DNA of 38,317 nucleotides from Clostridium polyendosporum (GTDB taxonomy: Bacteria; Bacillota; Clostridia; Clostridiales; Clostridiaceae), in NCBI RefSeq assembly GCF_018332455.1, contig NZ_BOPZ01000032.1, forward strand, positions 1 to 38,317. Reading direction: 5' to 3'. The notes under the pieces were generated by a model that did not search any database, was not told the origin of the DNA, and saw only the letters and a list, made by a program, of their open reading frames with translations. This document shows positions 7,736 to 15,767 of this stretch, piece after piece. The translations under genes and the position numbers were made by a program. The first letter of the stretch is position 1. Every line of letters begins with the position of its first letter.

Positions 7736-8212
7736 TTACTGTTCATCTTTCAGTTCTTTCAAAAGTTCAGCGGCCTTATTTGGTGTCATGTCAGGATATA
7801 CCTTATCATTTACGGTCAATACGGGAGCTAGTCCACATGCACCAAGACAGGATACAGTTTCTACAGTAAAGATTAGATCATCGGTTGTAGCTTTTGATTC
7901 CGATAGACCTAATTCTTTACGTAGTCTATCAAGTATAGGAATTGATTTTTTAACATAGCAGGCAGTACCGTCACAAACTTTTATAACATACTTACCTTTT
8001 GGTTCCAGTGAAAAGTTCTTATAAAATGTGGCTACACTATAGATATTAGCTTCACTGATGTTAAGTTTTTTTGAGAGATATGGAAAAGTCTCTTTAGGCA
8101 GGTAACTATAATGCTCCTGTATACTCTGCAATATAGCAATAATTGCACTTTCCTTATATCCAAGCTTATCAATAATACTATCAACAACCTTGAAATCAAA
8201 TGTTTCGTTCAT
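7736..8212 (-). CDS. NuoE/HydC-like 2Fe-2S thioredoxin-fold subunit
   Basis: 158 residues of the 24-kDa NuoE/HydC family: a helical N-terminal segment (to ~70) and a thioredoxin-like 2Fe-2S domain with C80, C85, C122 and C126 (CDGTAC ... SCLGACGLAP). It starts with ATG 8212 behind GGAGG. The partner of such a protein is a NuoF-like subunit, and the only one here is 1793-3634, on the opposite strand. Together with it and the HoxU-like protein it would complete a three-subunit NADH module (NuoE-F-G type). It may serve this CODH or a hydrogenase elsewhere. Its separate strand means it is not co-transcribed with the coo genes. Confidence 0.93.
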   Translation of the reverse strand: MNETFDFKVVDSIIDKLGYKESAIIAILQSIQEHYSYLPKETFPYLSKKLNISEANIYSVATFYKNFSLEPKGKYVIKVCDGTACYVKKSIPILDRLRKELGLSESKATTDDLIFTVETVSCLGACGLAPVLTVNDKVYPDMTPNKAAELLKELKDEQ

Positions 8213-8561
8213 ATATATCCTCCATTCAAAATAACTACATTAATTTTCTTTCCCATCTGCTTTATACAAATAGATAATTATACAGCATTCAGTTTTAATC
8301 CATCAGCAATTGCTGTAGCTGAGATATTTGAAGCGTGATCAGAATTACCTATTCTTTGCGCACCGGTACAGCATCCTTAACATTATGATACCACAAAATA
8401 TTCCATGTTAAATAACAAATCTTTTATCTCATACGTGATTTCTTTAAGTTAGTAACTAGAATACAGTGTATTAAATTACATGTTCCTTTTCTGCCTTAAT
8501 ATCTTCTGGTGTGTTTCCACTTTGGAAAGCCACCAATAAACATCTATTATACTCATTAATT
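8213..8561. other. Gene-poor stretch with a possible coding remnant
   Basis: No gene with a start codon and ribosome site was found. On the minus strand, 8375-8278 stays open without a start and reads GCCTGAQRIGNSDHASNIS and onward to a stop. The Cys-Cys and Gly pattern looks protein-like and is reminiscent of DGC-type zinc proteins, but this is too short to assign. The rest is AT-rich with no clear structure. Confidence 0.35.
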
Positions 8562-8776
8562 CCTTTTATTTTTCCAATTATAGGTTGTGTATAAGCGTTG
8601 GTGTAGTTAAACGTTTCCTAATATAGATTATAGTAGATAATCTGTAAATACATAGATAAACTTCCTTTGATTGTAATAAAAGTAAATAATATAATTATAA
8701 TACGACAAATATTTGATAATACAATTGTCTGGAAAACAAGTTTTGCTACATTAAACAATAGCTAACTTAAAAATGA
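8562..8776 (+). repeat. Repeat family A, copy 2
   Basis: Direct repeat of 697-890 and its tail at 931-959, at roughly 85-90% identity by eye and in the same orientation. It lacks the ~45-base insert seen in copy 1 and runs straight from 'gctacattaa' into 'acaatagctaactt'. Promoter boxes and the possible hairpin AAGTT..GCTA/TAGC..AACTT are conserved. This copy lies directly upstream of the VanW-like gene and probably supplies its promoter. Confidence 0.75.
8667..8695 (+). promoter_or_regulatory. Sigma-A-type promoter in repeat A copy 2
   Basis: TTGATT (8667-8672), 17 bases, TATAAT (8690-8695), identical boxes to copy 1. It is followed by a ~170-base leader to the VanW-like gene, which includes the 16-bp inverted repeat at 8790-8841. 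Confidence 0.6.
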
Positions 8777-8789
8777 AAAAAATCTAAAG

Positions 8790-8841
8790 TAATGAAGATA
8801 TTTAAGTTGGTTTATGCAAAGTAATTTAAATATCTTCATTA
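8790..8841 (+). promoter_or_regulatory. Perfect 16-bp inverted repeat in VanW-like gene leader
   Basis: Arms taatgaagatatttaa (8790-8805) and ttaaatatcttcatta (8826-8841) are perfectly complementary with a 20-base loop. There is no T-run after it, so it is not a standard terminator. It sits 36 bases before the VanW-like start and could be an RNA stability or control hairpin, or a protein-binding palindrome. Confidence 0.6.
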
Positions 8842-8877
8842 ACACTAAAATATTTTGTTTAATAGGGGGAAAAATGG

Positions 8878-9747
8878 ATGGAAAGAAAATTATTTTGTGA
8901 GATAAGTCCTTTATCCTACAAAATATCCGTAAAAAAAGAAAGGTTCAAAAGATATGCTAAATGGATATTAGACAATAACAAATATGCATCAGAAAGAAGT
9001 GAAGAAAAGTTACCAGTACTTTTATATTCTCATAACTCCCTTATAAGAAGAAAACTTGGTAATGTAGATATTCAACTTCAAGAAAACAAGGCCACTAATC
9101 TTAAATTATCGGCACCAAAAATTACAGGTATATTAATTAAACCTGGACAAACATTTTCTTTTTGGAAAACGGTAGGAGATTGTTCGGAAGAGAATGGGTA
9201 CTTAGAGGGGATGACTATAAAAAATGGATCACCTTCCAAAGGGATTGGAGGAGGGATGTGCCAGTTCACAAATCTTATACACTGGATGATTCTCCACAGT
9301 CCATTAGATATAATAGAACATCATCACCACAACCAATTTGACTTATTTCCAGACTTTAATAGAGTAATCCCTTTTGGAACAGGAACATCTATATCTTATA
9401 ATTATTTAGATTATTGCTTTAAAAATAATACAGAAAATATATATCAATTAATAACATACACTACAGACACACATCTTTGCGGAGAACTAAGAGCTTTAAA
9501 TCAAGAAGATAAGGCGTATCATATAATAGAAAAAGACTTATATTTCAACGAAGAAAATGGAAAGTATTATAGAAATAATAAAATATATAGAAAAGTAGTT
9601 GATAAAGCTAACGGAAATACGGTAAAAGAAGAATTGATAATGTATAACCACTCAGAAGTACTATATGATAGTAAATTTATAAAACCTGAGTTGATTAGAG
9701 AGCGTAGTAATTGGAAAACTACAACTAAAGGGATGCAAGGTATATAA
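8878..9747 (+). CDS. VanW-like protein
   Basis: 289 residues with the VanW domain: roughly residues 55-110 carry the RKLGNVDIQLQENKATNLKL and GQTFSFWKTVG segments, and residues ~120-150 the hallmark GIGGGMCQFTNLIHWM. A His-rich EHHHHNQ and FGTGTSISYNYLD follow. VanW proteins occur in some vancomycin-resistance clusters and widely in Clostridia, but their biochemical role is not established. No vanA/H/X/R/S genes are nearby, so this does not indicate resistance. AGGGGGA lies ~8 bases before ATG 8878; an ATG at 8874 is in another frame. There is no signal peptide, consistent with the short VanW-only type. Confidence 0.88.
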   Translation: MERKLFCEISPLSYKISVKKERFKRYAKWILDNNKYASERSEEKLPVLLYSHNSLIRRKLGNVDIQLQENKATNLKLSAPKITGILIKPGQTFSFWKTVGDCSEENGYLEGMTIKNGSPSKGIGGGMCQFTNLIHWMILHSPLDIIEHHHHNQFDLFPDFNRVIPFGTGTSISYNYLDYCFKNNTENIYQLITYTTDTHLCGELRALNQEDKAYHIIEKDLYFNEENGKYYRNNKIYRKVVDKANGNTVKEELIMYNHSEVLYDSKFIKPELIRERSNWKTTTKGMQGI

Positions 9748-10270
9748 AAAAGACCTCCCTAGATTAGATTAAAACAAAAGAAAAAATAGACTTATAAAAA
9801 GGTGTGGGTTAGGTTTTATGCCTAATTCGCAGCTCTTTTATTTATACTAGGCTGTGTTAGTGAGTAGTGTTGATTTTTGCACTACTCTTTTTTTATGCTA
9901 TAAGTAATCCCAACATACGTTTGAATAGAGGTTAGGAGTATGATGTTAAGAAACTTTTAGAGCTATTTAAAACATTGTCAAAAGCACAATTGTAAGAGAT
10001 CTATGAGAAGTCTCGTGATTTAGTACATTTATGTATGCGATGTATGCGTGATAATAGTATTCCATTTATTATTATCCTTTTAATATAGTTTCATGTATTT
10101 TTCTAATAAAATATAAATTGCAAAATTTCCCTGAAGGATATGGAAGATTTACAGGGCGTCATCTTTGCGTGGAAGGGTATAATAAACTAGCATAAGCAGA
10201 CACTAAAAGGGGCTGCGTTGTGTTGATATAGAAAGTAGATAACTAAAAATATCATAGAATACTATGATTT
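9748..10270. other. Intergenic stretch with terminator and coding remnants
   Basis: No intact gene. Besides the terminator at 9862-9894, plus-strand frames hold protein-like debris. From about 9945 a frame reads VKKLLELFKTLSKAQL, then a single stop (taa), then EIYEKSRDLVHLCMRCMR. From about 10118 another reads NFPEGYGRFTGRHLCVEGYN before a stop. Neither has a start codon or recognised family. They look like fragments of genes lost from this site. Confidence 0.4.
9862..9894 (+). terminator. Intrinsic terminator
   Basis: GAGTAGTG (9862-9869) pairs with CACTACTC (9880-9887) and is followed by seven T's. It lies ~115 bases after the VanW-like stop and probably ends that transcript. Confidence 0.75.
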
Positions 10271-10327
10271 TTGTTTTATGTAGAGAAAAAATCTAGAATA
10301 CAAAAAGATAGAAGAAAAGGAGATATG

Positions 10328-11803
10328 ATGACAGGGACAAAAGCAATAATAGAAACAGGATGGAAATTAGACAACAGTTATGCTCGTCTGCCGAAATCAT
10401 TTTTTACCAGACTCAACCCAACCCCTGTACGCTCACCGAAGTTGATCATTCTCAATTATCCGTTGGCAACATCCCTTGGGTTGAACGTCCAGGCGCTGCA
10501 AAGCAATGATGGCGTAGCGGTGCTTGCTGGCAATCAGATTCCTGAAGGCGCATTGCCTCTTGCTCAAGCTTACGCAGCGCATCAATTCGGGCACTTTACC
10601 ATGTTAGGGGACGGTCGTGCTCTGCTGCTTGGTGAACAGATCACTCCCTCAGGTGAACGGGTTGATATTCAGCTCAAGGGTTCAGGTAGAACACCATACT
10701 CCCGTCGGGGCGATGGTCGAGCGGCACTTGGACCGATGCTGCGCGAATATATCATCAGCGAAGCAATGCATGCGCTTGGTATTGCTACCACCCGCAGCCT
10801 AGCGGTGGTGACAACCGGTGAGTCAATAATCCGCGAAACTGAGCAACCTGGTGCAATACTGACCCGCGTGGCTACCAGTCATTTGCGCATCGGCACCTTT
10901 CAATACGCTTCAGAATGGGGCACTGTTGAAGATCTCAGGGCCCTGGCTGATTACACATTACAAAGACATTTTCCAGACGTTGACACTGATGAGAACCGCT
11001 ATCTTTTCCTACTTCAGGAAGTGATCAAGCGTCAGGCCGTGCTGATTGCTAAATGGCAACTGGTTGGCTTTATTCATGGGGTGATGAACACCGACAACAT
11101 GGCCCTAAGTGGAGAAACCATTGATTATGGTCCTTGCGCCTTCATGGATGCCTATGACCCGGCAACGGTATTCAGTTCCATTGACATTTATGGCCGCTAT
11201 GCATATGGCAATCAGCCGCATATTGCTGCGTGGAATCTCGCTAGATTTGCTGAAACCCTATTGCCGCTGCTTCATGTCAACCAGGATCAGGCTGTCAAAC
11301 TGGCTCAGGATGCGATTTCAGATTTTACTGAATTGTATCACTCCAATTGGCTTGCGGGAATGAGAGCAAAACTGGGAATATTTAATGAAGAGCCACAGGA
11401 TAAATCCCTTATTGAAAGTCTCCTCAGTATGATGCAGAAGTATCATGCGGACTATACCAATACCTTCCGTGCATTAACTTTTGATAAGCCGGAGGATACG
11501 GTCCTATTTGGCACCACCGAATTTGCTCAGTGGCATGAGCTGTGGCAGGTGAGACTAGGCAGGCAGCAGGAATCAAAAGCCTCCTCGCATCAGTTGATGC
11601 GGAACAGCAATCCTGCGATAATCCCTCGCAACCACCGGGTAGAAGAGGCACTAGAAGCGGCGGTGAAAGAAGAAGACTACAGCGTGATGGAGCGGCTTCT
11701 TGATGTTCTTTCGAGGCCCTACGCACACTCCCCAGAACAGGCCGATTACTCCACACTGCCTGCGCCATCAACCTGTCGTTACCGAACATTTTGCGGTACC
11801 TGA
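10328..11803 (+). CDS. selO: SelO-family protein AMPylase (YdiU)
   Basis: A 491-residue pseudokinase-fold protein adenylyltransferase, near the usual family length (~480). Conserved stretches include [19 protein letters not shown] (~85-103), the basic [21 protein letters not shown], the catalytic/metal-binding HGVMNTDNM (~250-258) and [10 protein letters not shown] (~265-274). The C-terminal YRTFCGT holds the late Cys typical of SelO. SelO transfers AMP to protein hydroxyls and is tied to oxidative stress. AAGGAG (10317-10322) gives 5-base spacing to ATG 10328; ATG 10325 is also possible. Its base composition is about half G+C, with codons such as CTG, CGC and GGC, unlike the AT-rich neighbours. 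This strongly suggests horizontal acquisition of this one gene. Confidence 0.95.
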   Translation: MTGTKAIIETGWKLDNSYARLPKSFFTRLNPTPVRSPKLIILNYPLATSLGLNVQALQSNDGVAVLAGNQIPEGALPLAQAYAAHQFGHFTMLGDGRALLLGEQITPSGERVDIQLKGSGRTPYSRRGDGRAALGPMLREYIISEAMHALGIATTRSLAVVTTGESIIRETEQPGAILTRVATSHLRIGTFQYASEWGTVEDLRALADYTLQRHFPDVDTDENRYLFLLQEVIKRQAVLIAKWQLVGFIHGVMNTDNMALSGETIDYGPCAFMDAYDPATVFSSIDIYGRYAYGNQPHIAAWNLARFAETLLPLLHVNQDQAVKLAQDAISDFTELYHSNWLAGMRAKLGIFNEEPQDKSLIESLLSMMQKYHADYTNTFRALTFDKPEDTVLFGTTEFAQWHELWQVRLGRQQESKASSHQLMRNSNPAIIPRNHRVEEALEAAVKEEDYSVMERLLDVLSRPYAHSPEQADYSTLPAPSTCRYRTFCGT

Positions 11804-11863
11804 TATAGAAGCATTAGACCAGCTAGCTGATGTCAAGTAAGAATTAAAAATAACTGTTATATG

Positions 11864-11893
11864 AAAAAGGGCATAATTAATTTAGCCCTTTTT
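11864..11893 (+). terminator. Terminator after selO
   Basis: AAAAAGGGC (11864-11872) pairs with GCCCTTTTT (11885-11893). It lies 60 bases after the selO stop, and the A/T symmetry lets it work for the convergent gene at 11958-12686 as well. Confidence 0.8.
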
Positions 11894-11957
11894 CTATTCC
11901 GTAATTATTTTTCATAATTATACTAAAAAATCTTTGGGATTAAAGACCGATTATAAA

Positions 11958-12686
11958 TTAGACTTCTGATCCAAAAATAGCTACATATTGATTATCTAAA
12001 GCAAATTTTATGCTATTCCATTTTAAGATTGTTTGAACATACCCTAAAGCATCAGCGGCAAACCTACCTGAAATCCTTTGATATGTCAATAATTCATACA
12101 CACCATCAGAGTTAAAATCAATAGGATAGAGACCACTTAATGGACTTACAAATCCTTCTATTGGGGCTTTAAGCTTACCCTCTGTATCGTATATTTCCTT
12201 TAGGTAGTCCTGATCTTTATAGGAAATATCAATTACGTATTTAGTACCCTCTATAATGTTTATTACGTCTACCTTATAATAATCCTTGTAAATAACTTGA
12301 TATTGATAAGCTTCATTAAACACATTATAGTCAAATAATAATTTCGATATATTCCCTACATCAGAATAGATGTAGTAGTACATAATTCCGCCACTTCCTC
12401 CTGATACAATACTGATCAATATGTCTTTAACCCCATCTCCAGTAAAATCTCCTAGAAACAGGGTGGGGTTATATCCAGCGTCAGATTCAAGAGGAACACA
12501 ATTTACTATACCTGTTCTACCATCCTGAATTACAAGAGTAATCTTTTGTATAAATGGACTATCTATGGTATTCACACCTGTAAGATAGACATTATCCGGT
12601 ATCCCGTCACCATTTACATCCCCCCCTGTCAAGGAGACGATAATAGGATTCATTTGGTCTAAGCTATAATAGGGATTATATAACAT
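11958..12686 (-). CDS. VCBS/FG-GAP-like calcium-binding repeat protein
   Basis: 242 residues with three integrin-type Ca-binding loops: GDVNGDGIPDNVYL (~21-34), GDFTGDGVKDILI (~79-91) and IDFNSDGVYELLTY (~188-201). Each has the D-x-[NTS]-x-D-G pattern of FG-GAP/VCBS blades followed by a beta strand. There is no signal peptide or membrane segment. Similar small proteins occur in spore-formers, but the function is unknown. It starts at ATG 12686 with a GGAG site ~9 bases upstream. Transcription is convergent with selO. Confidence 0.75.
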   Translation of the reverse strand: MLYNPYYSLDQMNPIIVSLTGGDVNGDGIPDNVYLTGVNTIDSPFIQKITLVIQDGRTGIVNCVPLESDAGYNPTLFLGDFTGDGVKDILISIVSGGSGGIMYYYIYSDVGNISKLLFDYNVFNEAYQYQVIYKDYYKVDVINIIEGTKYVIDISYKDQDYLKEIYDTEGKLKAPIEGFVSPLSGLYPIDFNSDGVYELLTYQRISGRFAADALGYVQTILKWNSIKFALDNQYVAIFGSEV

Positions 12687-12871
12687 GGATTGCTCTCCAA
12701 ACTAATTTAGCTTTTATATTATTGTATGTTTATGGAAAGGGACTGTGCTGAACTTTATTAATCTTGGTACTTATTTAAGTTAGTCACCTCAATACTCTAA
12801 TAGAATACAATGGATTAAAAGATAGATTTTTTTTGTAAGAAATAAAGTAATTTAAGATATAAGGTGATTAC

Positions 12872-13069
12872 AATAGAGCAACTACCTAGAAGCCTATGTG
12901 AGTAATGAATGCAATAAACCAATATTATAGTCAATACAATTCTAATATTCATCGAGGTTCTCATACATTGATAAAGCTTTCTATGCAGATGCTTATAGGC
13001 TTAGGTTTAGCTACTGATTATATACAAAAGATAAGAATGGATAGTATTGAAAGGCATGAAAGGAATTAA
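12872..13069 (+). pseudogene. Remnant of a SufS/NifS-type cysteine desulfurase
   Basis: One frame reads ATT*KPM*VMNAINQYYSQYNSNIHRGSHTL, which matches the N-terminal 'AATTQKPxxVIDAIxxYYxxYNANVHRGVHTLS' of cysteine desulfurases. It then jumps to IGLGLATDYIQKIRMDSIERHE, matching the later 'AIGLGAAIDYLxxIGxxxIxxHE' of the same family. About 240 residues between them are missing, including the PLP lysine and active-site Cys. Two nonsense codons (TAG, TGA) interrupt the first part, consistent with C-to-T changes at Gln and possibly Arg or Gln codons. The longest uninterrupted piece (12905-13069) is 54 residues. A clear, old pseudogene. Confidence 0.8.
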
Positions 13070-13083
13070 TAGTGAGGTGTGAC

Positions 13084-13521
13084 ATGGAAAGGCTAAATCC
13101 TGAAAAACTTTATGTGGAATTCAGACCTGGTGTAACGCCGACTGAACCAATAATAGAGCGAAAATATACATTGACACATTCTGACATAACTGCCGAGCTA
13201 TTTCTAACAATAGGTCTTGAGTATGCATATGACAAGATTAATAAAATGAGAGATGAAGTACTTGCTGAATGGCGAACTTATGATGGATATCTCTTTCTGT
13301 ATGTATATGTTTATGTAGATGGCCAGTTTGGACCGGCTATACGTAATGCTATTTTCAGGCGTGAGTTACCACTGGCATTAGAGGCTATTAGGTACGGGGA
13401 TAGAAGATTCTTTATAGCACACCCCGAATTGGATAATGTACCGATCTGGATACATTTTGACTCAACAAATCCGTATTATAATCGGCTTGAGAACTGGGGT
13501 ACTCCTAAGGATTATAAATAA
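13084..13521 (+). CDS. STAY-GREEN (SGR) family protein
   Basis: A 145-residue protein of the staygreen domain family. RLNPEKLYVEFRPGV at the N-terminus and the YTLTHSDITAELFLTIG block (~28-44), plus the acidic-aromatic VPIWIHFDSTNP near the C-terminus, are diagnostic to my eye. In plants SGR removes Mg from chlorophyll a. Bacterial homologues have been reported to have Mg-dechelating activity, but their physiological role in non-phototrophs is unknown. The start is ATG 13084 behind GAGGTG (13074-13079); an earlier in-frame GTG at 13072 overlaps that site. It stands alone, beside the SufS remnant, with no tetrapyrrole genes in the window. Confidence 0.85.
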   Translation: MERLNPEKLYVEFRPGVTPTEPIIERKYTLTHSDITAELFLTIGLEYAYDKINKMRDEVLAEWRTYDGYLFLYVYVYVDGQFGPAIRNAIFRRELPLALEAIRYGDRRFFIAHPELDNVPIWIHFDSTNPYYNRLENWGTPKDYK

Positions 13522-14033
13522 GACGTTCCTCATGCAAGCAGATTGAAGCATGCAAAATGAGATACAATACTATTTGTGTTAAAGTATAAATCAAAAGGAC
13601 TTCATGACCCCCTTAATTTTAGAGGGGGCTAGCTCCAATAATATATGCGTATCAGTATCACCATTCTATCAAAACACACGTGGAGTGTATGGCAAAGATA
13701 GAGAAGAAATTTTTTAGTACTAAAATCTTATTAGGCCTGTACCAGGTATGAGAGTGAATAAACGACTGCGCAGCTCAACTAACGAAAAACGTTAGTAAAA
13801 TAAGAAACGATAGTATGGTAATAAAATCTATATTTGAAAATGAAGATCTTAACAAAATGATTGGTTTGGAAATAACAGAAGCTATGTAACAAACGATGAG
13901 GTACCACTTTGATAAATTTGGCCATACACAGAACGTATGTCAGATAATTTCATTGAATATTTATCAGTTGAACTTTTATTTAAAATAAAATTAGATGATT
14001 ATAAACAATACGCAAGGTCTTTGAAACAGAAAG
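13522..14033. other. Intergenic stretch with hairpins and short remnants
   Basis: There is no supportable gene. It contains a hairpin CCCCCT...AGGGGG (13608-13628), repeat B copy 2 (13646-13711), and a small palindrome CTAACG-AAAAA-CGTTAG (13779-13795). Open frames too short to assign begin at 13815 and 13937; the latter runs 42 codons through the EamA terminator and has no ribosome site. The fragments look like decayed DNA. Confidence 0.4.
13646..13711. repeat. Repeat family B, copy 2
   Basis: Core 'tgcgtatcagtatca' through 'aagatagagaagaaat', collinear with the other three copies. The similarity stops at 13711, so this copy lacks the downstream extension found in copies 1 and 4. Confidence 0.65.
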
Positions 14034-14054
14034 CTCCCACTTTTAAAGTGGGAG
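14034..14054 (-). terminator. Terminator of the EamA transporter gene
   Basis: CTCCCACTTT and AAAGTGGGAG pair almost without a loop. Read on the minus strand it lies 21 bases after the EamA stop and is followed by a T-rich stretch. The same hairpin plus 'gtagttcac' also resembles the right end of IS200/IS605 elements, so an insertion remnant is an alternative reading. Confidence 0.65.
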
Positions 14055-14074
14055 TAGTTCACTAATAGTCTTAA

Positions 14075-14932
14075 TTATTTATTAAATATGAACATATATA
14101 AGGATGCAATAAATATAATAATATATCCTATAATACTTAAATAGTCTGGAAGTATTCCAAATAAAAATAAACTTATTATTGCTGAAAAAATTATATTTGT
14201 ATAATCAAATATTGATATTTCTTTAGCTGGTGCATATTTATAAGCAAAAGTTATTCCAAATTGTCCGAGACTTGCAAAAACTCCTGCTAAAATTAAATAA
14301 GTAAATTGCGTTATATTCATAGGCTTATAAGATAGTAACATTAATGGCAATGTAACAACACTTGAGAAAAAGGAGAAATAAAATACAATTGTATCTGGTG
14401 CTTCCTTTTTACCTAAAGATCTAACACAGGTATATGCTGCTGCTGCGGTCACCGCTCCTAAAACTCCAATAATTGCTGGAATTATTTCGGAATTAAAAGA
14501 CGGTTTAATTATAAATAATGCACCTATAAAAGCAACTACTATTGCTAAAATTTGCTTTAAATTTATATTTTCTTTTAAAAATAGCCATGAAAAAATAATC
14601 ACAAAAAATGGGCTAAGTTTATTTAACATATTAGCATCTGATAGCACCAATCTATCTATCGAATAATAATTAAAAATTATTCCTAATGTTCCAAATACAG
14701 ATCTAAATATTAATATTTTTTGATTTTCTCTTTTCCCAAAAAAAATTCCTTTGTGATTTAATATAAGTGTAAAAGCTACGGCAACGGATACTATATTTCT
14801 AAAAAATGTTTTTTGAAAAGATGGTAAATCTCCTGATAGTTTAACAAATGCTGACATCATAGCAAATCCGAAAGCTGACATTATTATGAATATTATCCCT
14901 TTGGATCTATTGCTTAATTTACTAAAGTTCAT
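14075..14932 (-). CDS. EamA/DMT-family membrane transporter
   Basis: 285 residues with about ten predicted membrane helices in two EamA repeats (approximately 10-140 and 150-282), as in drug/metabolite transporters of the RhaT/YdcZ type. The repeats start with SKGIIFIIMSAFGFAMMSAFVKL and with IIPAIIGVLGAVTAAAAYTCVR. Likely an inner-membrane exporter or permease; the substrate cannot be told. ATG 14932 is preceded by AAGGAG at 7 bases. It is a single-gene unit with its own terminator and a palindromic leader. Confidence 0.9.
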   Translation of the reverse strand: MNFSKLSNRSKGIIFIIMSAFGFAMMSAFVKLSGDLPSFQKTFFRNIVSVAVAFTLILNHKGIFFGKRENQKILIFRSVFGTLGIIFNYYSIDRLVLSDANMLNKLSPFFVIIFSWLFLKENINLKQILAIVVAFIGALFIIKPSFNSEIIPAIIGVLGAVTAAAAYTCVRSLGKKEAPDTIVFYFSFFSSVVTLPLMLLSYKPMNITQFTYLILAGVFASLGQFGITFAYKYAPAKEISIFDYTNIIFSAIISLFLFGILPDYLSIIGYIIIFIASLYMFIFNK

Positions 14933-14971
14933 ATTAAGCTCCTTTCTTATAAATTTTAAAGTAAATATGCT

Positions 14972-15017
14972 ATTTCAACTTTACAAAATTCGTTGAAGCT
15001 TCGGGATTTTGTGAAAT
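14972..15017 (-). promoter_or_regulatory. Palindrome upstream of the EamA gene
   Basis: Nested inverted repeats: ATTTC/GAAAT outside, ACAAAAT/ATTTTGT inside, and a GAAGCTTC palindrome in the centre. It lies ~40 bases upstream of the EamA start, in the expected promoter/leader position, and could be an operator or a leader hairpin. Confidence 0.4.
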
Positions 15018-15767
15018 AAACTATTTATTATTATAACTTATAGTGGTGCAAATTAGTTTAAATAATTAAAATATTAATAGTAAAGTAAGCATTATATAGG
15101 AAAAACACAGAATATGAATGGTTAGAAGCCCTCCAATGTAATAAATACACTTGAGGGCTTTTGTGTGCGGTAACATATTAGAGGATGTGGAAACATAAGA
15201 ATATACAGAAAAAGGAATCGGGGTTTTCTGATATAGTTGCTATCAGGTAACAGGTGGAGTGTGTAGTTTGACGTACAAGATGTTAAGGTGTAATACAAAA
15301 TTAAAATAAGATGAAGTTATTTCAATTAATTTACAACTTATTCAAATTAATGTTATTATTAAACAAGAGTTAAATGGATAAATTTGGAGATGATATTCGA
15401 GATAATAAAGAACTTTATGCTAGATATAAATATACAACTTCATAATTCAATTGTAGTTCATGCTATGCAAGTTTATATTAAATTAAGAATTTTAGAAAAA
15501 GCATTACATGTCGAAGTTATTTGTTACAAATTTCACAAAGTAAGATTTTATTTAATGTGAATTGTTTAAGAATTAAAGTTGTTTATCTTTAATTAAAGAA
15601 GGATAAGAAATACGTAAAATTGTACTAAGTAAATCATTAGAACCTGTAAGCTTTTATTAATGTGATACACATATGTTTACACAAATATTTTAATTCATAG
15701 AGATGCTTTTAAGACACCGATAGCTAAGCAGTTTTGTAGAGTATTAATAAAGTAAAGGGGTAAGATT
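15018..15767. other. Long AT-rich non-coding gap
   Basis: About 750 bases with no supportable gene. A plus-strand terminator-like hairpin is at 15127-15164. An ATG at 15374 opens only 23 codons. The last ~40 bases before 15768 contain the ribosome site (aaagggg) of the CrtI-like gene. I see no conserved RNA. Confidence 0.4.
15127..15164 (+). terminator. Terminator-like hairpin without a clear upstream gene
   Basis: AGCCCTC (15127-15133) pairs with GAGGGCT, extended by an imperfect CAATGT/ACACTTG, followed by TTTTG. No plus-strand gene precedes it; the nearest gene to the left is on the minus strand. It may belong to a small RNA or a lost gene. Confidence 0.55.

Noticed and set aside
8878-9747. 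Vancomycin-resistance cluster
   Set aside because: Only a VanW-like gene is present; no ligase, dehydrogenase, dipeptidase or two-component genes.
11424-11789. 121-codon minus-strand frame inside selO
   Set aside because: Antisense shadow caused by the high GC content of selO; no ribosome site.
14034-14065. IS200/IS605 insertion
   Set aside because: The hairpin resembles such an element's right end, but no TnpA/TnpB sequence or left end is present, and it works well as the EamA terminator.
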